NCBI GenBank assembly: GCA_963556495.2
Contig: OY747709.1
Coordinates: 55,534,400 to 55,598,399 of the forward strand
Length of the DNA: 64,000 bases
Reading direction: 5' to 3'
From: Valencia hispanica
Taxonomy: Eukaryota; Chordata; Actinopteri; Cyprinodontiformes; Valenciidae
Position numbers and translations under genes: made by a program
Notes under the pieces: generated by a model
Database searches by the model: none
Told to the model about the DNA's origin: nothing
The model's input: the letters and a program-made list of their open reading frames with translations, nothing else
Part shown: positions 1 to 11,823 of the stretch, one piece after another
Numbering within the stretch: position 1 is the first letter of the stretch
How the letters are laid out: every line of letters starts with the position of its first letter

Positions 1-379
1 ATTGTGTGTTTACATGGGTCTCTGCTCTTGTGTATTATAGGAGACCTACTTACCTCTGTTGTTTTCTTTGAGTCCACTACTGTTGTCTTTTCTTTTGTAG
101 TGTTTTAAGTGGAAATATTTTCTATTGCACTGTTCTGCGTGTGTAAAACTGAGAATGGACAATCTTGACAAAAGCTGTTTTGAACAGAGAAATACACACG
201 CATGTTCAACAACAAAAAGAAACCAAATCACCCAAACTGCTGCTGCTTTCTTTTAGGAAGCAGTGGGAAATAAAAGGACCGCATTATTTTTGGGGAATTG
301 CCTGTGTCTGGTGCTTTATTTTTTTCCTATAGTATTTTCCAACCAAATACCAGCACATACGCACCCCTTTCCTCCACTC
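1..379. other. no gene recognised
   Basis: AT-rich sequence at the left edge with no coding frame that resembles a known family. It lies beyond the 3' end of the - strand L1 element. Confidence 0.5.
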
Positions 380-402
380 TATATATATATATATATATAT
401 AT
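380..402. repeat. (AT)n microsatellite
   Basis: About eleven AT dinucleotides in a row, directly beside the presumed 3' end of the - strand L1. It may have grown from the element's A-rich tail or its target. Confidence 0.9.
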
Positions 403-739
403 AAAATCTTTTTCTTGCCTTTTATGATTTCATCGACATATAGAACAAGAATACGTCAAGACAACAAGTAATTACATTAAACTGAAAAGAAAGAAAGAAG
501 AGAAGAGAGAAAAAAAGAAAAGCAACAAAGAAAACATTAAGTGCTCCCCTTTGGTTGTTGATTTCTTGCAGTGTCTGTTTGTAAGATTATTCATTCTGTC
601 TCAATTTGAGTTATTAAACTTCCCCTTTCTTTCTTTTTCTCCACTTCGCACCCCTCTCCCCTTCTCTTTGTTGAGATACAGTGCATTCTTATCATGTCTT
701 ATATTTTAACATTTTACCCTTTTTACACAGCTCTCCCAT

Positions 740-3700
740 TTAGCCCACAGTCTGTCTCATTTGAAGATTTCCTCTGATTTTATATGTTAGCTGCTCCATC
801 TCTTTTACTTGTTCCACTTCTCGAAACCAGGACTTAGTTTCTGAAGCCAGTTTTTTGTTATAAGTTTGAGAGCTGTTATTCTTAAAATTCTTATAAGATA
901 CTTATCCTCGGTTTTTACTACCTCTTTTGGCGTTTTCCCTAGCAAGACAAACTCATTGTCAATATTAAGATCCATGTTAATAACCTTACTAATTTCTTTG
1001 CCGATACTTGTCCATTATATTTTCAAAACTGGGCAAGACCAAAAGATGTGACTATAATCAGCTTGGTTTTCCCCGCATTCCCGCCAGCAATCTGATGTTA
1101 ATAATTGATGGAATTTAGCTTGATTAACAGGTGTTAAAAAGTATCTCATTTGAATCTTCCATGCATATTCTCGCCAAAACTGAGATGCAGTTGTCTTATT
1201 TGAGGATAAGCTTAAATCTTCCCATTCGGATTTGGATACGATTATATTAAGTTCTTCCTGCTATTTTATTTTTTCTCTTAGTTCTTCTGATTGGTCACTT
1301 TCCAACATACTGTATAATACAGAAATTTGATGTTTAACATTCCCGCACTCATAATTCTTGACTAAAAATTGAGTTGAAGGGTGAAAATCTGTAATTGTTT
1401 TCTTCTGTATATCACTGTTTTCCATGTAACTTCTAGCTTGTAAGTAACCCAAAAAATGGGAAGATGACAGATCATATTGTTGTTGCAATGTTGAGAATTC
1501 CACAATACCCTTTTTATCTATTAACTGCCCAAATATATTCAATCCTTTCTTACTCCAAGTTTTAAATATACCCACTTCCTTATTCGGTCTAAAGTCGGGA
1601 TCCTTATTAATTTCTCTTAACACTAAAAGTTCATTTTGAATTTTTAAATTTCCTCTTATTCCAAACTGTGAGTGTATTTTGAAACCATTTATTGTCTATT
1701 TTTTGCTTATTTGTTTTTACTAAAAATGGCAAAAGTTTCCCCAGCCCTTTACTTTGGAGCAGTTCTATGGACCTCCATTTTGCTTCTACGTTGTCGCTCA
1801 ATAATGTTTGTAAGACCTGAATTTCAGCTGCATAATAATAATTAAGCAGATTTGGTAGAGCCAACTCCCCAAGTCTTTTAGACAACTTAAGTGTTTTCAT
1901 TTTAACCCTTGGGTTATTACTGTCCCAAATAAATTTGGTTAACATTCGATCCCAACATCTAAACCTAGCTGGACTAACATATAAGGACAGTGTCCTAAAT
2001 AAAAATAAAAATCCAGGGAGTAAATTCATCCTAATGATGTCAATCTTTCCAAATAGCGACAAAGGGACTAAAGAGAGGATCTCCCTGTCTTGTTCCTCTT
2101 CTGAGTTCCAAAAAACTTGATAGTGTTCCATTAGCTCTGACTTGTGCTTTTGAAGTTCGGTACATAGTCTGTAACAAAAATCTAAAAACATCACTAAAAC
2201 CAAAACTTCGGCAGGTCTCAAATATGAAAGGCCAGGCTACTCTATCGAATGCTTTCTCTGCATCTAGAGTAAGTAGAAGTGCCTGACTTTCAGTTTTGTG
2301 TAGATGTTCCATTATATTCATGGTACGTCTAATATTATCTGACAGTTGCCTGTTTATAATAAATCCTGTCTGATCTAATTCTATGACGTCAGGTACAATT
2401 TTAGCTATGATGCTACTTAATAGCTTTTGGTTCACGTTAAGTAATGTTATTGGTCTATATCCTTCACATCGTGATGGGTCCTTACCTTCCTTCTGTATAA
2501 TTGTTTTTATTGAACTGCACCATGTATCTACACTTACTCCCTGCTTAAGTATACAATTAAATGTTTTGTGCAAGATGGGAATAAGTTGAATTTTGAATTC
2601 CTTATAAAATTCCCCAGTAAATCCATCGCTACCTGGACTTTTATCTATCTTTAGTCTCTGAATAGCTTATGAAATCTCTTCCACTGTAATTGGTGCAGTA
2701 AGATTTTGATTCTGTGAATTTGTCACTTGTGCCAGATTTAAACCTTGCACATAACCTCTTAACGGAGGAATAGTTTCTTCTTTGTCTGGAGTATACAGTT
2801 GTTTATAATATTTGGCAAACTCTTCTGCAATCTCCTGTTTACTTGTTAGCATTTGATTTGTATCTTCATTCTTAACATGCGCAATATTTGATTTTGTCTG
2901 CCGTTTTCTCAAATTGTAAGAGAGTATCTTTAGTGATTTTGCACCTCTATCATAATATTTCTGTCTGGTAAAAGTCGGAGCTCGTTCTACTCTCTCAGTC
3001 ATCAAATCATCTAGTTCTTTTCTTGCTCTCTTTAATTCTACCATAACAGAAACGTCCCCCATTGTTTTGTGATTTCTTTTCCAATTCATTTATCTTAAGT
3101 TCAAATTTTTTTACTTTCTTTTGTCTTTCCTTTTTTTTTCCAAGATGAAAAACAAATAACTTCTCCTCGAACAACAGCTTTCAAACCTTCCCAGATAAAG
3201 ACTGGTCTAGTCTCATGTATATCGTTGATTACCAAATAGTCTTGTATTACTGTTCTTATCTTTTCTTTAAAATCTTCCAAATGCAGTAATGAATTATTAA
3301 GTCTCCACACCGCTCTACTCTTTCCCTGCCCTATATTTATAAGCAATGATATTAAGGCGTGGTCTGAGAGGGTTATCTGATGTATATTACAACCTTGTAC
3401 TCTTGACATTTCATTTTTGAACATAAAAAATAATCTAACCTTGAGTATTTATCATAAGACTTTGAGTAATAAGTGTAATCTCTTTGTGTAGGCTTGAAAG
3501 TTCTCCACACGTCAACTATTCCAATTTCTTTTATAGCTTTTCTAACTATCCTTGCTGCAAGTTCAGAGCTATGTAATCTTTTACTCTGAGAGTCCAAGTT
3601 GGCATCCATAATGAGATTAAAATCTCCTGCCACTATTGTTATTCCTTGACTTTGGGAAACAACTATATCCATGACTTTTTTTACTAAGTCTGGGCCTTCC

Positions 3701-4045
3701 TCTGGGGGGTTATACACATTTATCAAAGAGATCATAATGTTATCAATCCTCCCAATCACCACCACATATCTCCCTTCTTTATCAGAAATCACTATCTGCA
3801 TGAAACACATACTGGGACCGTATTAAGATGGCTACACCTCTCTTTGATGATTTGTGTGATGAGTAAAAAGCTTGTGCAGAAATCAATTTTCCTAATTTCT
3901 CATGCTCAATTTGGTTTAAATGAGTCTCCTGTAGAAATAATATGTCCCCTCCATCATTTTTCAATTGATATAATTTTCTTAAACGTTTGATGGGGTGTTT
4001 AAGACCATTCACATTATATGAAATTATTTTAAGAGGTTTCATCAA
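740..4045 (-). pseudogene. L1 ORF2 (endonuclease + RT), broken
   Basis: ORF2 begins with a Met at 4045. The endonuclease start (ISYNVNGL), catalytic QETHL and GDFN motifs and a late SDHA motif are visible across several frames. RT follows at about 2670-1640, with EKAFDRV and RQGDPL. Straight after RQGDPL the frame joins PLSLFGK, which lies well past the catalytic F/YADD box in L1 proteins, so that box is deleted (junction near 2060). A cysteine-bearing C-terminal region ends at a stop at 740-742 in a shifted frame. As in the family, ORF2 would nick target DNA and copy L1 RNA; this one cannot. Confidence 0.85.
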
Positions 4046-4609
4046 TGACTAATAATTTCTGTTCGATACCACTCACCACTAGCCTTCTATTCAGATGTTT
4101 CTTTTTGACAGTTTTCCAATAAGTTTTATTACAGTTTGAATCAACATCCCAGTGAAGAAATAATAAAACAAAAACAACTAAAACCCCTAGCGACCTCCAT
4201 ATTGTGGCAAACGCTACTAGTCTGCCATTGTGGTGATTCCATGTATGTTCTTAGGAATCCTGGGCGTCCTAAGGATACTGCCCAGATAATGTGGGAAACA
4301 GCATGCTGTGATTTAAATTCATGTGTGTCATCCCTTTATCCCCCCCCACCCGTTCATAATTGCAATTTATAGGCCACCATGAAAATAAGTACTTCATTAC
4401 CCCATATTTTCATCACTAACAAATACTAATTTTATATCCACATCCAAACAATTATTATCTCAAAGTCCGTACTTATGGCCTACTTCAAACATAGAAATTA
4501 GTTAGGAGGGGAATAAAACCCATCCTTATCTTTGAGATGAGAAAAAAGAAAAAAAGAGAATATCTATTACTCTTTTCCAAACTAGATTATATCTATTCAA
4601 GTCATCTTC

Positions 4610-4760
4610 TCAGCGTAGTGACTGCAATAAAGTTGTCACCTGAGCAGCGAGCGCGGCCTCTCTCTCTCCGCGTAGTAGCTCGTCTAGGTCTGGCCCTTCT
4701 GATACATCGATGCTGAATCCTTGGTCCCGTAGTCCCTTCGCTGCTTCCTGCTGATCTCAG
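4610..4760 (-). pseudogene. possible L1 ORF1 C-terminal fragment
   Basis: An open - strand stretch of about 48 codons, rich in acidic and Arg/Leu residues (DELLRGERE, TTLLQSL), ends at a TGA at 4610-4612, about 560 bp upstream of ORF2. Position fits the ORF1 tail. The residues themselves are not diagnostic. Confidence 0.3.
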
Positions 4761-4765
4761 GGACG

Positions 4766-5098
4766 AGAGGGGGTATGTACTTTTAAAGGCTCTGATAAAA
4801 AGGGTGGGGGAACACCACGTAAAGATTTATAAACAAATAAATTCACTTTAAAATGAACCCTAAAATGAACAGGCAGCCAGTGCAGTGAGGATAAAACTGA
4901 AGTGATGTGTTCTCACTTCGTTGTACCAGTTAAAAGACGTGCAGCCGCATTCTGAACCAACTGGAGACGAGAGAGGTTGGACTGGGAGAGACCAAGGTAC
5001 AATGAATTACAGTAATCAAGGCGTGATGTAATAAAAGCATGAATTGAACACAGGGTAACAATAACGGAAATAATAACATAAAAAGTACAAAGATTCAC
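4766..5098 (-). mobile_element. L2-like LINE RT tail fragment
   Basis: The - strand frame at 5098-4913 carries [15 protein letters not shown] and LVQNAAARLL, the signature of the region after the RT in fish L2-type LINEs. Downstream sequence to about 4780 matches the usual continuation. It is a short truncated fragment abutting the L1. Confidence 0.8.
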
Positions 5099-5479
5099 TG
5101 CAGTACAAGGTGCAGGTGCAGTTTCAGTTGTAAAAGCATATGCTTAACCTTGGCAATCTTCCTCAGCTGATAAAAACATAGAACACACATTAGTTAGAAC
5201 ATAGAAAGTTATGAGTGGATAGGATTTGGGGGAACTACTGCCCCCTACAGGTTTGGCATGTCTATGAATGTGCTTTACAACGCACTTATGTGCGCACTCA
5301 TAATCTATGTAGGTGTGGACAGAGATTTTTTTTTAAATGAGGTGGTGAGAAAATTCTTCTTTTTTACAGCTATGTGTGTACATGGCCTGAAACTCCATGC
5401 AATGCATTATTTTTATAGATTTGAAAAATATCTTTCATTAGGTAAATATTTATGAAAAGTATTGAATCTGTCAGTAGGT
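5099..5479. other. no gene recognised
   Basis: AT-rich stretch between two LINE fragments. Short frames here show no family motif. Confidence 0.45.
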
Positions 5480-5650
5480 TAGTTTGTGTATAGGTTTAAA
5501 GTGTTTTATCTGCATAAACAGTTTATAGTATGTATTATATGTCTGTATTTATGTAGCACCATGGTCCTGTGAGGCATCACATTTCATTTCACTGTATGTC
5601 CCCACATGTAGCGGAATGATAATAAAGCTTAACCTAACCTAACCTAACCA
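5480..5650 (+). repeat. LINE 3' tail with (CCTAA)n
   Basis: A fish LINE-type 3' tail (TTTCATTTCACTGTATGT, then GATAATAAAGC) runs into four CCTAA units at about 5630-5648. The pentamer is the retrotransposon's terminal repeat and not a telomere. Confidence 0.6.
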
Positions 5651-6489
5651 TGATGCTGGAGCAGCAAATGATCTACAGTCGAGAGAAAGCGATTAGACAA
5701 GCTAATCAGGAACCATCGCTTCACCCAACAAACCCAATATGTCTTTGGTACTCTGCTGTTATTTGGACATCTCCGTTTGCAGTTTTTTCTTTTCTGGTTA
5801 ACAGTCAGTTTTTTTTATGCACATTTAGATCCATAGCTTGTACATTTGTCTTTAAGCTATCCTACTCAGCTGCATATTACCTTTAATCTGTGTATGCTAC
5901 TTTTAAATAACTGCACAGTATTATTTTGCTTATGTTGTAAATTTATCCTTTCTGTATAGTCAATTATAATTTTTTGAACCTTTGGCTGAATGTAGATGCT
6001 CCCACTTACCTTAACTAGCTGAAGCCACTAAAGGAACTGCTGCTGTGAATATGTTCTAGATTATCAAACTGAACTAAGAAAATGATTTGATCAGATACAT
6101 TTCAAGAAAAGCTGAATTGTGTTCCTGCAACTGTTACTTCTTTACATTAGCTGATCTGAACCTCCTAATGAAGCAGCTCATCATCGTAAGTTAAATGTTC
6201 ACTGTGTTACATCTGAGCGTCAGTGGATGCAGCTGAAGATATTCTCGATATTTTCCATTAAGTGTTGCAACAAATGTAATTTGGTAATTTGGTTTTCTAT
6301 CAAAGCACATCCTTTAATTTCAGTGAAGTCACTTTGTTCTTCAGAGTCTGTTCCCCTCTCAACAAAAATGTAGTGTAATAAAGAAGTCAATAATTTCCCA
6401 GGAAAATCAGGACAGAAATTCATGCAACTGAACTGTTTTCCACCCCTTTTATCTGTAAAAAACAAAATGACAGATAGAGCTGAACATAC
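5651..6489. other. no gene recognised; downstream side of partial lectin
   Basis: This is where the later exons of the - strand lectin should be. I searched by eye for the WIGL-type CTLD exon in reverse complement and found none. Confidence 0.45.
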
Positions 6490-6813
6490 GTAGCTGTTTC
6501 CTGAGTAGACCATTTGCTCCAAGTCTGCCATGTCGTTGAGGAGGTTCACGTCATCCATGCTGTCGATAGTTGCCAGGTCTGTGTATTGATCTCTGCAGAA
6601 ACCCCGAGCTTCATACCAGCTCTTTGGCTCATAAACAAAATGGTATTTACGTGCTGGAAGCGAAGAGATGGCACACAGGGCTGCGGCCAAAAATCATCAT
6701 GATTAAAACCGTGTCAGTAATTAAAATGATCTTTAATATTCAGATAATCTGAATACAAATGTTGTAAAAGACCCACCTGATGCAGCAGTGAAGAGCAAAA
6801 GAACGTGCGCCAT
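6490..6813 (-). pseudogene. partial C-type lectin gene, two exons
   Basis: Exon 1 (6813-6777, 37 nt) starts with ATG, encodes a short hydrophobic signal start (MAHVLLLFTAAS) and ends at a GTGGGT donor. Exon 2 (6680-6490, 191 nt) follows a CAG acceptor and encodes LPARKYHFV, SWYEARGFC and TDLATIDSMDDV, the first half of a C-type lectin-like domain, ending at a GTATGT donor. Exon 1 length and both intron phases (1, then 0) match the + strand lectin gene starting at 15000. No second-half CTLD exon (WIGL, EPN) is visible further down, where LINEs occupy the DNA. It is either a truncated relic or continues outside the window. Confidence 0.75.
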
Positions 6814-6819
6814 CTGTCA

Positions 6820-7439
6820 CCTGCAGTGTTTGTTGTTTTCACTGATGATGAGGGTTAGGTGACCTGCTAAAAGGTGCAATGTTCATCACCTATGTAGCAA
6901 ATTCAAACATTATTTGCATTTGCTATAAACCCTGGTATCCGGCATCATTTTCATGTCAAACAAATTCAAAACACTTTTATTTACATAGACAAGGTCACTA
7001 TTCACAGGTGCTTTCATTTCGTCTTGACAAATCAGTGTCTGAGGTCCATTTCTCATTGCTGCTGAGATATAGAGCCTGAACATATGCTTAAACCCTTCCA
7101 TGTCTTTCGGTAATGTTTGCATTTTCTAAGATTCTCTGTCTTCTTATTTGGTTATCAGTGCTAAAATTGCTATTTGTGTTTAACTGGTGCATAGGCTGAA
7201 AAATCAGTCTATGATTTATCACCAACTTTAAGTGTTAAAATTGCTTTTTCTATTCTTTAAGGAAATCTCAGGAATGCAGTTATGAAAATCACTCTCTCTA
7301 GTCAGATTAGCAGTAAATTAGCCAGGATCAAATTAACTCTTGAAGTTAAATCAGGCAACACACATGCTTAAAAGGTTACACACAAACAAAGACAAACATC
7401 ATATATTTGCAAAATCTCTCCAACAAATGTCAAGTGAAA
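6820..7439. other. intergenic, no gene recognised
   Basis: Upstream side of the - strand partial lectin. AT-rich with no coding signal I trust. Confidence 0.45.
6912..6919 (-). promoter_or_regulatory. octamer-like motif upstream of partial lectin
   Basis: ATGCAAAT on the - strand, about 100 nt upstream of the ATG at 6813. It matches the POU/octamer consensus. Function is only inferred. Confidence 0.25.
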
Positions 7440-7990
7440 TGGTGAATTAACCGCAGGCTAGGTCACTGTGATAGCAGCATATGGGATTAGCTGCAAGATA
7501 GCCTAGGCTGTGATCTGCAGTAAACACAGAGCGCACTGAACTCAGTTTAATTGTTTGAGCGCAGGTATTGAAAATCTGAAGTTCATTTAAATGCAATAAG
7601 AATAAATGCAGGTTACCATGAAGTTAACGGCTAGTTGGAACAGAGTTCTGTGTTTGCACAAGGACAACAAAGGTTTAAATTTCGAATTTCAGGTTCTGGA
7701 AAAATTTGAATAGTCAATTTAAATGCAATTTGGATAATAAGTTTAAAATGTAGTAATGAAATTAACTGCAGGTTAGCTCAGGGCTCCTGTGTTTTGCACA
7801 AACACACTGAGATAAGTTGCAGCTTGATTACAGGTTTTGAGAAATTTGAACAATTAATTTAAATGTACTTTAAATAAGAATAGTCCAAATGTAGGTTAGC
7901 TGATAGGATTAACTGCAGGTTAGCTCAGACTCCTGTGTTTTCCACAAAGCACCCTGAGGTAAGTCGCAGCTTGCATGCAGAAAACGTTAA
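7440..7990. repeat. degenerate tandem repeat, period about 140 bp
   Basis: Phrases such as TTAACTGCAGGTTAGCTCAG, CCTGTGTTTTGCACAAA and TTTGAA-AATTTAAATG recur in the same order about four times (near 7449, 7625, 7760 and 7908). Copies differ by many substitutions and indels. No coding frame runs through them. Confidence 0.6.
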
Positions 7991-8235
7991 TTAAAGTCCA
8001 CTGTTTAAGCTGAATTAAACATCCAAAACCACACAATGCAGCATCAAAATCACCTGAGAATTATCTATGTAGCTTAATTGAGCTTCAAAGACAAGAGAGT
8101 AAATTTATACGAGTTATCAACACCTGTCCGCTTCAAGGTTTGGAATAATAACTCCAAAAATGTCACAATCTGTGTTACTTATATGTATGCAGAACAATTA
8201 TGTCCACTCAACGTCCCTCACACGGGCTGCACCTA

Positions 8236-9680
8236 TGTTGTGACACAGAGTGAGCGAGTTTTGTCTGGTTTACATAACCATCAATAATTATGATCAATAA
8301 TTTAATATTAATATAATTATTGATGAGGTTCAAGTTTTATCAATTAATATTTGGGGAACCACTTCGCTTTGGAAGACCAGACATCCAGTCTCTTCTTGAA
8401 GGTGTAAATTCACACGCTGTGGAAATTAATTGTACGCGTTACTCCAAGTAATCCCAGACAACTTCTCTTTAAGCTAGGGGGAATTTATTAAGAAAATAGA
8501 TCAACCTTACTGCCAAAAAATTTTGTCAATAATTTCCATCTATTCCAAAGCATGCAACTAACTACTACAGATCTTAGAAAACAATAATATGTGAGACTTA
8601 AACACAATAAACACACACAAACAGACAGCTCCCTCTTTTGCAGGGGAGGGGAGGTGAGATGGCCCTCACTACAGGGGACTCAAGTCACAGATAGTGTAAG
8701 AAGACAAAAGGGGCATAAAACTTAGCTTTGTGCTAAAGTGGACAGAGCTCATGGGGTGAAGCGTCCATGTGGAAGGCCACAGCTTTAGCTAACAGACTAA
8801 GGAACAATGGAGTTAACCTCTCAGCTAAGACCAGCTAACGCAGGTTGGACCGAGTCCGACTCTGCCGACCAGGTGATCAGAGAGTGAAAGAGAGAGAGAG
8901 AAAAAGAGAGGAAGGTAAAAGAAAGAGTGGGATTTGCTCTGGATAAAAAAAAAAAACAGTTTCAAACACAGCGAATACAGCTCAAACTCATGCGTGCGGC
9001 GACGCCAAATGAGCCAACAGGTTCAGCAGTTAAAAAAAACAACACTTTAAATCAACAATGAACGAGATCTAACTCGTTAAGAACTCTATTTTCTCTATTT
9101 ATCTCTGCCCAGACACAAGGTTAGCATATATGAACCGGTTCAGTCCTACTTTGTGTTGAGGGAAGTCCGGTCCAAGAGGAGGAGAGCAAAATGTGTCCGT
9201 AGTTGAGCAAGAAAAGGAAGAGTTAGAAAACCTGCGCAGGATTTTAAGGACTGTGTCCCAACTGCAGGCTGGATGGCTTGCAGGTCGATGTTGTAACGAA
9301 CTGTCTTGGAACAGTTCTGACATAACCCAGATACGCAGACAGCAAAGGCACTTCAAAGCTTTGAAATCAGGGTTTTTCCTGGTCCAGCGGGTCAGAACAA
9401 AAGATTCTTCACTGGTGAGATGTCCTCTGTGAAGCAGAAGTTTCTGTTGAGAACTTATGCTGAGAACAATTTGAAAATGGCCGCCACTACTATTCTTATA
9501 GGCCTTGGGCCGTGATGTCATCGTTGATGTCACCATTGGTGGCCACGGACCAATAGGAGTGTGTTGGGGGTCACCACTAGGATTGCTGGGAAATGTGGTC
9601 TGCTCAGTCCATCTAGGAAAAATGGCTTTCAGCTGTCCAACAGTCTGTTCAGTTCATTTGACGAAAATGGAGTCCCAACA
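8236..9680 (+). mobile_element. LTR-like element, 1,445 bp
   Basis: Begins TGTTGTGACA and ends AGTCCCAACA, so it has TG...CA ends within TGTTG/CAACA inverted tips, as LTRs do. A truncated relative on the same strand lies at 52303-53070, and a diverged relative on the opposite strand at 12452-9805. No internal gag or pol sits beside it, so it is read as a solo LTR. The right flank is a TA repeat, so a target-site duplication cannot be scored. Confidence 0.5.
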
Positions 9681-9804
9681 TATATATATATATATGTGTT
9701 GACATATACTTATGTATATATATATATATATATATGCGTTGACATATACTTATGTATATATATATATATATATATATGCGTTGACATATACTTATGTATA
9801 TATA
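9681..9804. repeat. TA-rich minisatellite
   Basis: Three copies of a unit made of GTTGACATATACTTATG plus a variable (TA)n run separate the two inverted LTR-like elements. Confidence 0.85.
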
Positions 9805-10848
9805 TGTTGAGATTCATTTTCCACAATCTAAATGGACTGCATCTCCCAGCATCCCTTGCGCTGCCTTCAAAGCTTGACATCACAGAGTTGATAAAGGGGC
9901 GCGGAACATGAAATCATTGTCTTTCCCCTGCTCATCGCCGAGCTGAATGGTGACGCTCAATTGAATTGCTAGCAGCTTTCCCGCTTTTGTTCCTGCTGGA
10001 CCAGGAAAGAACTCCTTGAAAACTTCAAAGTATTACCTGCCAAGCTATCCAGCTTCCCGTTTGTGTATCTAGGAAGTCTGCTGGGATCTGAGCTCTGAAG
10101 AGCTATCTTGGTATAGGCCTGATGCAGGGCTGATTCCGGCCATTGCATGCATTTGAACGCATCAATCTCTGACCTCAGCTGTGCATAGCCACTTCTACAA
10201 CCGTTTGAACATTTTTGTTCCCTTTTCTCCATCGTTCGTTGTGGACTGGTGTGGACGGAAGAGAATCATCGCCAAGTAGGATAAACCTGGTTTATTTCTG
10301 CTGAGTCTGGGTAGAGGAGTCAGGTCCGACGGGTTAGATCCAGTCTTTCTGTTGGTTGATATAAATTTGTGAACTTGTTAACCACTGTTTTCTCATCGCC
10401 AATTAGCGTCGCCGCATGCTGGCCTTGAGTGTTGCATGCTCTGTGTTGTAAACTGGTTATCGCTAGAAGCAGTGCTATATCTCTTCTTTTTTTCTTTCCT
10501 TTTATTCTGTTGACATCAGTCAATTTTAGCCGTACCGCCACCTGTCTGGGATGGCTGCCCGCCCTAGACCAGGTCGCGTGGTGTCCATTGTCTGCTGAAA
10601 ATAGTGCTAATTGTCCTTTAGTTCAACATCATCTCCACTGTGGGGTGAGTCTGGCCTTTAAAGCCCATGCATACACTCCTGTCTTGCTATACTTGTGTTG
10701 ACATTGTATTGACTTTCATTGATTTTACTATGCCTAACCCGGACACTTTCCCTAACCCTAACCATTAGTGGCACATGCCTAACCCTAATCTTAACCTAAT
10801 TCACACCATACTTCTAAACCTAACTAGTAGAGTTTAATAGCTTGTTAA

Positions 10849-11637
10849 AGGAGTCATACCCTAGTATTACCTTGGATACCCACGCTCTATTATAGTCTTT
10901 CAGGCCCTTCTAAAAAAGAAAAGTTGAAAAAAAGTGAAAAAAATAAACACAGAGCTCCTCTGACCCTTATTTCTGAAGGCATTATTGTCTTGCGAGATCT
11001 GATGTCATATTTTGGCTGTCGTGGACGGGCATTGTAATAATGCACATGAGGGGCGCGTTGAATGGTGTCAGGAAGGAGGGGGGTTACTCTGACTGTCTTG
11101 CTCAGTTAGCGCAACTTCAATTGTAACTGCATTCTAGGTCATTTGTTGTTTGCAAAGTAGCAGCCATTACCCGTGTTGTCCTCGAAGCTACTACTCCCGC
11201 TAGCATACAATAGCCGCATTAGCAGTTAGCTGCTATTTGTTACACACAGCAGAGCAATAAAAACACAGCCTTACTGTTTCAATTGCAGGCAAGTCTCTGA
11301 TTGTTGGAATGGCCCCTTTTTCCAAATGGAGCTCGAGTTCGTACTTCGAATCGGAATTCAGTAATGGCGGCGCTCGACTGAACATGAGGGGGAGAGGAGC
11401 AGGGCGGGCTTCCTGCAGCATAGGTCTGCGATGTCCATATTTGGTATATCCTGCGCCGACTTTACGTCAAGTCGGCCAGAAATTAACATCGCGTGCACAT
11501 GGGCTGGTTGACGAACCCAAGGGTAAAAAAACACTTCACTTTTAAATATCAACTTTCCAGGCAGTGTATAATCGTTAGGCAATCATAACATGACATTTGT
11601 TTTTGTGGAAAAGTGAAAATTACAGGTCATGAGTCCT
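10849..11637. mobile_element. non-autonomous TTAA-class DNA transposon
   Basis: A 789-bp insertion in copy 1 of the telomere-like element. It is bounded by TTAA (10845-10848) and TCAA (11638-11641, one change); the uninterrupted copy has a single TTAA there. Ends are imperfect inverted repeats: AGGAGTCATACC against AGGACTCATGACC. TTAA target sites are typical of piggyBac and Kolobok. No transposase frame is present. Confidence 0.7.
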
Positions 11638-11739
11638 TCAAACATTGTGTGGACTAAGCAGAATGTCCTCACAACTACAAATGTCGACACAATGCTGGTG
11701 GCTTGTCAAAGGTTGGTTCACACAAGTATAGCGATACAT

Positions 11740-11741
<2 letters not shown>

Positions 11742-11820
<79 letters not shown>
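11742..11820. repeat. (CA)n microsatellite
   Basis: About 39 uninterrupted CA units linking the two telomere-like copies. Long frames through it are repeat artefacts. Confidence 0.97.

Positions 11821-11823
<3 letters not shown>

Larger units (their letters stand above)
404..4765 (-). mobile_element. L1-clade LINE, degraded
   Basis: A - strand non-LTR retrotransposon. Reading down from 4765 there is a short ORF1-like tail, a linker, ORF2 (4045 to 740) and an untranslated 3' part to about 404. The apurinic-type endonuclease, reverse transcriptase (RT) and C-terminal region are all recognisable but broken by frameshifts, stops and an internal deletion, so the copy is dead. Outer limits are approximate and no target-site duplication was found. 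Confidence 0.85.

Noticed and set aside
5629..5648. CCTAA array as a telomere remnant
   Set aside because: It is the terminal simple repeat of a LINE tail, only four units long and the wrong unit for a vertebrate telomere.
7440..7990. CRISPR array
   Set aside because: Repeats are long, diverged and without unique spacers of even size, and the genome is eukaryotic.
9561..9911. 116-codon frame rich in Tyr-Ile and Cys-Val
   Set aside because: It reads through the TA minisatellite; no start context or domain.
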